Source: Thalassomonas sp. RHCl1 (GTDB taxonomy: Bacteria > Pseudomonadota > Gammaproteobacteria > Enterobacterales > Alteromonadaceae). From it: a stretch of 64,000 bases of DNA. A model generated the notes under the pieces. That model was not told the origin of the DNA and made no database searches. It saw only the letters and a list, made by a program, of their open reading frames with translations. The stretch spans positions 868,001 to 932,000 of the forward strand of contig NZ_CANDNZ010000002.1 of assembly GCF_947387555.1 (NCBI RefSeq), read 5' to 3'. Below, one piece after another: positions 45,509 through 52,714 of the stretch. Both the position numbers and the translations under genes were made by a program. Positions within the stretch are counted from its first letter, which is position 1. Each line of letters opens with the position of its first letter.

Positions 45509-46837
45509 ATGCAGCTATACGCAACTCAGCGCTTGGCAAAAAGGCAGTCATCCAAGGTGATGCCATTAGCAGTAATCCCCCCGGGCTTAGCTCATTCCAA
45601 CCAACAAAAGATGCGTAACATTTTAAATCCTTCGCAAACAACAGCCACCCTCTCTACACAGGTGGTGCAACAGCAAAACAGCACAAGTACTGTTATCCAA
45701 CGCATCCCCGGCAACTCTTCCGAGTATCATGAAGATTACCGCCCTACCTATTTGATCACCAAAGCCGAGTTACTGACCTTTGGCGGCAATCAAAGCTGGC
45801 CCCATAGCCTGCCGCTTTTTACCGGTAAATTAGCTAAGAATAAAGGGGAAAAAGCCAAAGGCGGCAAAGCCAGGGTTGAACCTTCGGTAAGCATCTCCAA
45901 GGCAGGTATGGAGCAGCCGTCATTAGATCACCAGGTGGTTACCGAGCAGGCCCGGGATGATTTTGAGCAGCAGATAGACAGCAACCGCGCCGCCTTTGTG
46001 CCCCCTACCGCTTCCGGTGAGTTTTTACTTTACCGCAATAAGGGCGGATATGCCTTTCGCAGCGCCTCCAACCAGGCGTTTGAGTCCGGCGGTAAGCGCC
46101 CTAATGAAGAATTTGTCACCTGGCTCGAAAGCCGCACCATAGATGATGTTATCGACAAACCCACGGCTGCCGATAAAAAAGTCTGGAAAAAGTTTAGAAA
46201 AGTCGCCGCGGGCGAAGGCGGCACCGCAGCGGTAAACGCCTGGGACAAGCAAACCTTAACTTTGGGGGCGGGCTTTACCGGCGCGCGGCTCATTCGGGTG
46301 TTAAATGCTATGCCCAGCGAATATCACCGGCAATTGTTTGCTGTCGGTATTGCCGTTACCTCTGATTCGCTTTTAATCTACGACACAGGCATTCACGCCA
46401 TAACCAGCGGTAAAAATGCCTTTAGGGTCGCTGCTGTCACCTCTGAAATTTTGGCGGCCTTTATTCAACTGGCACAGTCAACACAAATGGCCACGCAGGA
46501 CGGAGAAAGCAAAGAGCTGAGGTTATGGATGCTGATGGCGCAATTTGAAGAATTTAAAAAACGCACCGAAAAATGCCCGAAAATCCATAGCTGGGGCAAG
46601 CAGGAGCAAAGCGCAGCCGAAAAGCTGATGCACTGGCTCGGGGCGGTCAGCTGTAAGGCGATAGAGAAAACAGAAGGCGATCCGCAGAAAATGGCCGATG
46701 TCGGCGCCCGCGTGATCCGCAAGCACTGGAAATCGGCGGGTTTTGCCAATGAGCAGGCTGGGCTTGATCGCCTGAAAAACTTATTCAGCAAGCGCGGCTT
46801 TACCGTGACGGTACAGGCATCGGAGAGTGCTGAATAA
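45509..46837 (+). CDS. Candidate secreted effector with lysozyme-like domain
   Basis: The protein has 442 residues. The first about 165 are low in structure, rich in Gln, Ser, Thr and Lys, without a signal peptide. From about 180 a domain begins whose core VAAGEGGTAAVNAWDKQTL then TLGAGF fits the lysozyme-like pattern: a catalytic Glu (236), then an Asp (246) and a Thr-Leu-Gly turn at the start of the beta strands. Peptidoglycan hydrolases and chitosanases share this. The long unstructured N-terminus with a VIQRI element is reminiscent of cargo of contractile injection systems, but no such system is in the window. AAGGA precedes the ATG. Confidence 0.5.
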   Translation: MQLYATQRLAKRQSSKVMPLAVIPPGLAHSNQQKMRNILNPSQTTATLSTQVVQQQNSTSTVIQRIPGNSSEYHEDYRPTYLITKAELLTFGGNQSWPHSLPLFTGKLAKNKGEKAKGGKARVEPSVSISKAGMEQPSLDHQVVTEQARDDFEQQIDSNRAAFVPPTASGEFLLYRNKGGYAFRSASNQAFESGGKRPNEEFVTWLESRTIDDVIDKPTAADKKVWKKFRKVAAGEGGTAAVNAWDKQTLTLGAGFTGARLIRVLNAMPSEYHRQLFAVGIAVTSDSLLIYDTGIHAITSGKNAFRVAAVTSEILAAFIQLAQSTQMATQDGESKELRLWMLMAQFEEFKKRTEKCPKIHSWGKQEQSAAEKLMHWLGAVSCKAIEKTEGDPQKMADVGARVIRKHWKSAGFANEQAGLDRLKNLFSKRGFTVTVQASESAE

Positions 46838-46876
46838 GGATAAATGAAGGTAAACCTGGTTTAGCGCCGTGTACTT

Positions 46877-46897
46877 AAAAAAGGGCCCGCAGGCCCT
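46877..46897 (-). terminator. Rho-independent terminator (minus strand)
   Basis: On the minus strand AGGGCC, loop TGCG, GGCCCT followed by TTTTT. It ends the gene group that finishes at 46923. Confidence 0.8.
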
Positions 46898-46922
46898 GAT
46901 ACAACTTATTTTGGTTTCAGCC

Positions 46923-47312
46923 TTAATATTGCTTGCGCAAACTCATGGTATCTCTGCCGTTAATCATCACCGTATTACCGAATAACCAGCCGTTTAATCT
47001 CAACAGCTGCACATCTTCATCGACATGGCCAACTTCTGTATCAAGCGATTGCTCTTCATCAAGCTTAATGCTAACGCCGCTGTCCAATTCAAGCCATTGA
47101 TCATTGACTACCTGAATTTCACTGGCAAACGGCAGGGGTAAAGCAGTGTCAGGAAACGAAAGCGTGCCGCTGCTTTGCGCAGCATAAATGGCCAAATAAC
47201 CTATGGTTTCTGCTCTGTGGGTGGAATCGTTTAAACTTTCCTGTTCGTATAAACTGATGTTAAAGCCAGTGGCCGTAATGTCGTATACCCTCGGCACATA
47301 AGTATCAGGGCC
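46923..47312 (-). pseudogene. Displaced C-terminal lectin-like part of the preceding secreted protein
   Basis: This frame continues the domain that begins in the upstream gene (47231-48850). It reads NGPDTYVPRVYDITATGFNI, then a stretch with THRAETIGYLAIYAA, then about 85 further residues. The pattern matches C-terminal lectin-like or H-type-lectin-like modules, where 'F...P.V..Q.Q' precedes 'R...VTATGF' and 'E.VGY.AI'. A GTG at 47297 could be read as a start, but the homologous domain extends across the break. So this is most likely the out-of-frame tail of one gene, not a separate one. Confidence 0.6.
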
Positions 47313-48850
47313 GTTCGTGCTTGTGCCTGCACTATCATCACAGGAGCGGCAGCAAAGGTCGTGGCAAACGACATGGCATGAACGGTTGAATCCACCGTAC
47401 CGCTGTCATTAATATCCATCGTGCCTACTTCCACTATGGTGCCGTCGGCCATAGTATAAATACCGGCTTCAATCGTCACAAAGGCCATTTCTTCGGGTGC
47501 ATGCTCGCCGGATAAATAATTCCAGTTTTTAAATTTCGCTTCAAAGCCGTCATTGCCGATATTGCGTATGGCAACCGTGCCCGGATTGTCATCGAAATAA
47601 CTGGGAATAGCAGAAAACACCACGGAATTTTCTCCCATATGGTTAATATCTATCGTTGTCCAGTCATTGCCAACCCAGCGGTATGCCTGATTGACCGGGT
47701 TATCTATGTCCGTTGAAAACTGGCTTAAAATTTGAAAATATTGCCGAACGTCTGCTGCCGTGACCCCGGTTGGCGCTATCAGCATGTAGGCAGCAATAAA
47801 ATTATCTAAGCTGATATCCGGATTATTTTCCAGAGCGCGGCTGTAGGTATCCCGAATATCCACCAAAGTCCCGTATTGACTCAGGGCACTAAGTTGCGAC
47901 TGGTAAAAAATATCAAAATTTTCCGGTGTCACTTCAAAATCATAAGAAAAATGCGCAGCTTCTCCGGTTAACTGTTCAAGCGCCCTTACCAGGGTTTTAA
48001 AACGAAGCACCTCTTGTGCTATGCCGCTATTGATTGCCGTCAGCCTGGCATTAAGTTCACCGCTGTAATGCTCCAGCTTGGCAATACCGTCGCTTAACTC
48101 CTCTATGGCAATATCGAGTTCATGGCTGGCATTGCTACTTTCAAACAAGTCAATGGCAACATCAATACCAAAAGCGATGGCGATCACCGGCCCGGTCATC
48201 GCTTCAAGGGTTGCCAAAGTGACTCCTTCAACAACAGCACCGGCCTCACCCACAGCAACCTCCACGCCTACTTGCTCGGCGGTGATAGCTTCTGCGGCTC
48301 CTGCTTCGGCGTCCACCCCGACCCCGGCCGAGATTTCTGCCAGTTCCACCGCCTCAACTTCTACCGCTTCTCCTGCTTCATTACTGATATTCTCCGCCAG
48401 ATTATTGTTAGCAAGACGTTCGTTCACATAATTTCTAAATTTAAAGATCTGCCTAAGGGCAAGAGTAGCGCCGCCGAGCACATCGACCACGCCTCTGGTG
48501 GTATCGAGCCAGGCAGGAGGCGCACCGGCCATATCGACATTGCTCAGTTCAACGCGATATTGCTGCCAGCTGAGTTCATCCATTACTATGCTGTTAGAGC
48601 ACAGTAATAAATACTGGTTGGCAATCACCATGGTTTGATATTGCTCCAGTGCGGCATTGAAAGTCACTATGTTATCGTCAACAGCATCCTGCTGTGCAAT
48701 GAGTTGGTTGTGCAGCTCAAAAACCTCCTCCCTTTTATAATCAAGGTGGTATATCCAGTTATCCCAGGGATAAGTAAAGGAATAACCGGGCAGTGAAACG
48801 GCAATGAAAATGACCGCCGTCAGTACTTTAGAAACAGATATTTTTTTCAC
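47231..48850 (-). CDS. Secreted helical protein, C-terminus frameshifted
   Basis: I place the start at the GTG at 48850 because GGAGG lies 8 bases before it, giving a proper signal peptide (VKKISVSKVLTAVIFIAVSL, cleavage near GYSFTY). An ATG at 48916 would put the signal peptide inside. The mature part is helical, with an Ala/Val/Glu-rich low-complexity stretch (around residues 155-215) and a hydrophobic segment TGPVIAIAFGIDVAIDLF next to long amphipathic helices, a layout seen in alpha-helical pore-forming proteins. Near 47312-47325 the frame shifts, and the last about 30 residues are unrelated to the lectin-like domain, which continues in another frame. One extra base (or two missing) explains it. 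Confidence 0.65.
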   Translation of the reverse strand: MKKISVSKVLTAVIFIAVSLPGYSFTYPWDNWIYHLDYKREEVFELHNQLIAQQDAVDDNIVTFNAALEQYQTMVIANQYLLLCSNSIVMDELSWQQYRVELSNVDMAGAPPAWLDTTRGVVDVLGGATLALRQIFKFRNYVNERLANNNLAENISNEAGEAVEVEAVELAEISAGVGVDAEAGAAEAITAEQVGVEVAVGEAGAVVEGVTLATLEAMTGPVIAIAFGIDVAIDLFESSNASHELDIAIEELSDGIAKLEHYSGELNARLTAINSGIAQEVLRFKTLVRALEQLTGEAAHFSYDFEVTPENFDIFYQSQLSALSQYGTLVDIRDTYSRALENNPDISLDNFIAAYMLIAPTGVTAADVRQYFQILSQFSTDIDNPVNQAYRWVGNDWTTIDINHMGENSVVFSAIPSYFDDNPGTVAIRNIGNDGFEAKFKNWNYLSGEHAPEEMAFVTIEAGIYTMADGTIVEVGTMDINDSGTVDSTVHAMSFATTFAAAPVMIVQAQARTALILMCRGYTTLRPLALTSVYTNRKV

Positions 48851-48852
48851 AA

Positions 48853-48978
48853 TCCTAACCTCCGTATTTAAGGTAAAATTAACCGTAACGTTCGATGTCA
48901 ACGAGTCGTTTTTCATGGCCGTTGATACCGGGACAGCCGTAGCAGAAACGGCTCCGCTAGCGCAAACTCAGGTTAGGA
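48853..48978 (-). promoter_or_regulatory. Possible ribosome-site-masking leader
   Basis: On the minus strand, TCCTAACCT (48978-48970) is perfectly complementary to AGGTTAGGA (48861-48853), which includes part of the Shine-Dalgarno region of the gene starting at 48850. If transcription starts upstream of 48978, a 9-bp helix could hide the ribosome site. Confidence 0.3.
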
Positions 48979-49074
48979 ATACGCCTTTTTCTTGTAAACC
49001 GTTAGGGGGGAAAGTGTCCAAAATTTCAGGATTGTTGACCATTTTGTCTATGGCAAAGCTAGAATGTACTCAAA

Positions 49075-49989
49075 CTAATGGCGCAGATCCGATGGTTCGG
49101 CATGGTCTGTGCCAAACACTTCAAGGTAGGCTTTATAGGCTTTATTAAAGTGGGCGGGATCTTTAAAACCCACGGCACTTGCCAGGGTTTTGGTGCTGCT
49201 ATATTTATTTTCAAGCACAAAGCCGTAGGCAGTTTTCATACGGTATTGCTTCAGGTATTTTCCGGCATTTATGCCGGTGCTTGAATGGACTTTTCTTCTT
49301 AATGTTTTTTCACTCATAAAGGTTAACTGTGCCAGCATCTGGCAGTTCAGATCAGGGTTGGAGATGTTTTCATCGATGAGCAGGTTAAGCTTGTGCATAA
49401 ACTGCTCTTTTTTAATGTCCTGAAATGCATTCGGGGCAACGGCTATTTGCTCTGCTCCCTTATCGGACTCTTTGGCTTGCTTCCCTGCCTCTTTCGCCCG
49501 CAAACTTTCTGTAACAAGTCCCTGGAACTGTTTCAGCTTATATCGCGTTTTTGCCAAAAATACAGAAGTTAAGGTCAGGACCAGCAAAAAAACCAGTGGT
49601 AAGGGCTTAACCATCACAATAGGCAGCAAAATCCCTTTAGCCATCAAATCATGCACAACCAGAGCTACGGCACTGATAAGCAAAACCAGCAAGACCGCAC
49701 AAAAAGACGATATGGATTTCTTTTCAAAAAAATGAAACATTATTGAATAAACAAGATAAAAATATACCGAAAACAGCCCCATAGGCATGAGAATATTCAC
49801 AGGGAATCCCAGGTAATTAACCTTTTCTCCGGCAGGAACAAAGGGCCTGAGCGTTGCTGAGATATTATTCATCCGGGTTAGCCGGGTGGCGACTATCACC
49901 AGCAAGGCTATATAGCTGACTGTCACAAAAACAGGGAAAAAAACAGCCGAGCTGACTGCTATAAGGCGCTCCTTTGCCATAGCTACCAT
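49075..49989 (-). CDS. AraC-family regulator with N-terminal membrane domain
   Basis: The protein has 304 residues. The first about 170 hold four or five membrane helices (for example FFPVFVTVSYIALLVIVATR and SSFCAVLLVLLISAVALVVH). A charged linker follows, then an AraC DNA-binding domain with two helix-turn-helix units (LNCQMLAQLTFMSEKTLRRK and KTLASAVGFKDPAHFNKAY). The regulator is thus tethered to the membrane rather than a soluble dimer. It lies upstream of, and co-directional with, the secreted protein gene at 48850 and downstream of a two-component system separated by a terminator. The start is either ATG 49989 or 49980. Confidence 0.82.
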   Translation of the reverse strand: MVAMAKERLIAVSSAVFFPVFVTVSYIALLVIVATRLTRMNNISATLRPFVPAGEKVNYLGFPVNILMPMGLFSVYFYLVYSIMFHFFEKKSISSFCAVLLVLLISAVALVVHDLMAKGILLPIVMVKPLPLVFLLVLTLTSVFLAKTRYKLKQFQGLVTESLRAKEAGKQAKESDKGAEQIAVAPNAFQDIKKEQFMHKLNLLIDENISNPDLNCQMLAQLTFMSEKTLRRKVHSSTGINAGKYLKQYRMKTAYGFVLENKYSSTKTLASAVGFKDPAHFNKAYKAYLEVFGTDHAEPSDLRH

Positions 49990-50034
49990 CTATTCGCTTT
50001 ACCATAGAGATAACCTATAGTGACATATTCCTGG

Positions 50035-50063
50035 AAAAAATAAACCCGGCGAACACCGGGTTT
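50035..50063 (-). terminator. Rho-independent terminator after the kinase gene
   Basis: On the minus strand AAACCCGG, 6-base loop, CCGGGTTT, then ATTTTTT. It separates the kinase gene from the AraC gene. Confidence 0.8.
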
Positions 50064-50102
50064 TCATCTATGAGCCCTTGTTTCTGGCTGCTGATCACAT
50101 GA

Positions 50103-51386
50103 CTATTTGCCTGCACCGGGCAAAATCAGCTTAAAGGCCGCACCGCCGAGTGCGCTGTCTTCAACAATTAATTGCCCGCTGTGCATTTCGGCTATTTCCC
50201 GGCAAATAGTCAGGCCCAAACCATAACCTGATACCCGCTGCTGTGTTTTGTCGCTGATACGAAAGTAAGGCTGAAAAATGTCCCGGCGATACTGTTTGGG
50301 TATACCCGGGCCGTCATCTTCAACGCTAAAAACCAGCTGCTGCTTCACCTGGTATACCCTTAACAGCACTTGCCTGTGACCGTATTTAAAGGCATTTCTG
50401 AGCAGGTTTTTCAGGGCGCGGGCCAGCTTTAACTTGTCCGCCGTTAACCGGGTATTATCGCCAATGTCCAATTCCAGCTTAATATCCGCATCGGTTTCTA
50501 TAGTCAGGTTTTCACACAGGGCGTTGACAAAAGCCGGGACTTTAATAAGTTCGGCATTTAAACGCAGCTCTGTCCGCTCCATTTTGCCGTATTCCAGAAA
50601 CTCTTCCACCAGTTCATCCAGCTGATAAATGTCTTCTTCAACGCTGCGCAAATGTTCATGCTGCTCTTGCGGTTTGGCATGTTCAATAATGTCCATTTGC
50701 AGGTGCAGGCGAAACAGGGGCGAGCGCAACTCGTGGGCAACGGCATGGGTCAGGCGCTTATGCCCAAGCAGCAGCTGCTCTATTCTTTGTGCCATTTCAT
50801 TAAAACTGTGGTTTAGGCGCCCTACCCTGAGCCTTTTCTTCATCGGCGCCCGCTGATGCAACTGCCCCCGGCTCAGTTTGTCTGCGGCATTTTCCAGGTG
50901 GCGTAATTTTCTGTGCAGGCCGTATAACCAGAGGAAGCTGTTGGCGGCAAAAATAAAAACAAAGGAAAACAGCACGGTATACATGATGGTTTCACTTAAA
51001 ATGATCAACTCGTTTTCTTCATCTACGCTCGTGCGGTAGTAGTTAACCGGGGTAAAGGCACGGAAGTAATTGTACTGGTAATCGTCAAACCACACCGGGT
51101 GATTATCCAGCTGCACCAGTACTTCCTGCGGTACCTGGTCTTTGGCCACTTGTTCGATAATCAGCTGGTTTTGTTTGGCGATCATTTGTATCAGTTGTCC
51201 GCGTTCATGTTCGCTGATCTCGCTATCGAGCCGCTCCAGCAATTGCACTTCGGCATTAAACTGCTCGGCGCCGATAGTATTGGTGATGTCGATAAACATC
51301 GAGGTAATGATCAAATCTACAACCAGTAAAAAAATAAACATGGACACTAAAATGCCCAGGTACAGGGAAATAAATAATCGGGTCAT
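50103..51386 (-). CDS. RstB-like sensor histidine kinase (second paralogue)
   Basis: The 427-residue protein has the same layout as the kinase at 21680-23002: MTRLFISLYLGIL start, periplasmic domain with NHPVWFDDYQYNYFRAFTPV, HAMP, His218 in AVAHELRSPLFRLH, N box KNLLRNAFKYG, and G boxes VEDDGPGIPKQY and GYGLGLTICRE. It is shorter mainly in the linker of the ATPase domain. The periplasmic domains are also conserved, so both kinases may sense similar signals. It lies 53 bp after its regulator. It is the nearest sensor to the phospholipase genes. Confidence 0.9.
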   Translation of the reverse strand: MTRLFISLYLGILVSMFIFLLVVDLIITSMFIDITNTIGAEQFNAEVQLLERLDSEISEHERGQLIQMIAKQNQLIIEQVAKDQVPQEVLVQLDNHPVWFDDYQYNYFRAFTPVNYYRTSVDEENELIILSETIMYTVLFSFVFIFAANSFLWLYGLHRKLRHLENAADKLSRGQLHQRAPMKKRLRVGRLNHSFNEMAQRIEQLLLGHKRLTHAVAHELRSPLFRLHLQMDIIEHAKPQEQHEHLRSVEEDIYQLDELVEEFLEYGKMERTELRLNAELIKVPAFVNALCENLTIETDADIKLELDIGDNTRLTADKLKLARALKNLLRNAFKYGHRQVLLRVYQVKQQLVFSVEDDGPGIPKQYRRDIFQPYFRISDKTQQRVSGYGLGLTICREIAEMHSGQLIVEDSALGGAAFKLILPGAGK

Positions 51387-51439
51387 GGCTTTGTCTTGTC
51401 CGGTTAAGCTTGTTAGTAAAGGGGATTAGGGTCTTAGTG

Positions 51440-52195
51440 CTACCAGTAGTCGGGCACAAACAGGTAGCCTTTGTTGCGCACGGTAATAATGCCCTTGGGA
51501 CGGCTGGCGTTGTCTTTGAGCTTTTTTCTCAGCTGGGCGATTTTATTGTCGATGATCCGGCTAAGACCATCGTATTCCATGCCCGACAATAAAGGCAGCA
51601 GCTGCTCACGCGACAGCACTTGTTCCGCGTGGTAGGCCAGGTGCCAGAGAATGGCAAATTCCGATGAGGTCAAGGAGATCTCAACTTCCCCCAGGCTGCA
51701 TGACTGCTGCGAGCGGTTCAGATACAGCTCGCCATATTGCAACACTTTAGTTTCAGCCGCACGGTTTTCCTCCGCCGGGTGATCTACCAAGCCAAAAGCA
51801 CCGCTGCGTCTTAATAACATCCGGATACGGGCCAGCAACACTCTCGGGTTAATGGGTTTATTGACAAAATCATCGGCCCCCATTTCCAGCGCCGCCACCT
51901 GATCCATATCGTCTCCGGTGGCGGTTAAAATGAGAATTTTTCCATTATATTTTTCCCGTATGCTGCGGCAAACAGATAAACCGTCTTGTCCCGGCAACAT
52001 CAGGTCAAGAATCACAATGGTAGGCGGGTTATTGATGATTTCCCGGGCGGCATGCTCGCCTGAGTTAATAATATCCACCCGGTAATCAAAACCACAAAAG
52101 TAGTTTTTCATCAACAAGGCCATTTTTTCGTCGTCTTCGACTATGGTAATACTTTCTTTCACAAATAACGGCGTCCAATCCATAGAGGCGGGCAT
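51440..52195 (-). CDS. RstA-like OmpR-family response regulator (second paralogue)
   Basis: The 251-residue protein has receiver acidic pair EDDEK, phosphoacceptor Asp64 in VILDLMLPGQDG, and KPINPRVLLAR. The winged helix has LSRIIDNKIAQLRKKL and ITVRNKGYLFVPDYW, nearly identical to the regulator at 23033-23782. It is divergent from the phospholipase genes across 519 bp, which carry an array of 10-bp-spaced motifs typical of OmpR-family binding. It is the best candidate for the factor that binds there. Confidence 0.92.
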   Translation of the reverse strand: MPASMDWTPLFVKESITIVEDDEKMALLMKNYFCGFDYRVDIINSGEHAAREIINNPPTIVILDLMLPGQDGLSVCRSIREKYNGKILILTATGDDMDQVAALEMGADDFVNKPINPRVLLARIRMLLRRSGAFGLVDHPAEENRAAETKVLQYGELYLNRSQQSCSLGEVEISLTSSEFAILWHLAYHAEQVLSREQLLPLLSGMEYDGLSRIIDNKIAQLRKKLKDNASRPKGIITVRNKGYLFVPDYW

Positions 52196-52714
52196 ATTCC
52201 ACTTCTTTATTACAAATTAAAAAACAATCAGCTGTTCATCAGCGCTTGTATGTCTGGGGTTTCGGCGATAAGGCTGCCGGCCACTGCAGGTTTCATAACG
52301 CCATTACTTAAGCATAAGTACGGGCGCAGTTATGAGCACAGCTACGGGCACAGGCACATGGGGGGCTTTCATCACTTGCCACATGAATATCATTAAAATA
52401 TTCCGGATTCAATACAAGAAAAGACAATAATCAGGCCTGACCGGCGGCGTCATTTGGGCGAACTTGCCTGAAAAGCTAATGCTTATAAAAACTTAAGCCC
52501 AGTGCTGCGAATAACTTAAACGGAGAAACCATTACAAAGCCGTACAAAGCCATACAAACCGCGACAAAAAGTTGATTCATTTTTCGCCGGATGCAGAGAT
52601 ATCCTTTGCCCAAGGGATAAAAAACAAGCTATCGGCTGCTTTATATCCCCAGGCCTTACTCTATTTCATTGAAATCCTTCGTTTTAGGATCCGTTATTAC
52701 AAGGTAGTAAATCT
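52196..52714. other. Divergent control region of the second RstA gene and the phospholipase genes
   Basis: 519 bases without a gene. It holds the phased array at 52533-52568 and a -35-like TTGATT (52572-52577) just after it. A good -10 at standard spacing is not seen. The half next to the regulator gene shows nothing I can name. Confidence 0.5.
52533..52568 (+). promoter_or_regulatory. Helically phased ACAAA array, candidate OmpR-family operator
   Basis: TACAAA occurs at 52533, 52543 and 52553, and GACAAA at 52563, exactly 10 bp apart. The first two units also share GCC after the motif. Ten-bp direct half-sites are typical of OmpR/RstA-family regulators. The array lies 147 bp before the phospholipase ATG. 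Confidence 0.6.

Noticed and set aside
52196-52714. A small RNA or riboswitch in the long divergent region
   Set aside because: No fold, terminator or known riboswitch core can be made out by eye.
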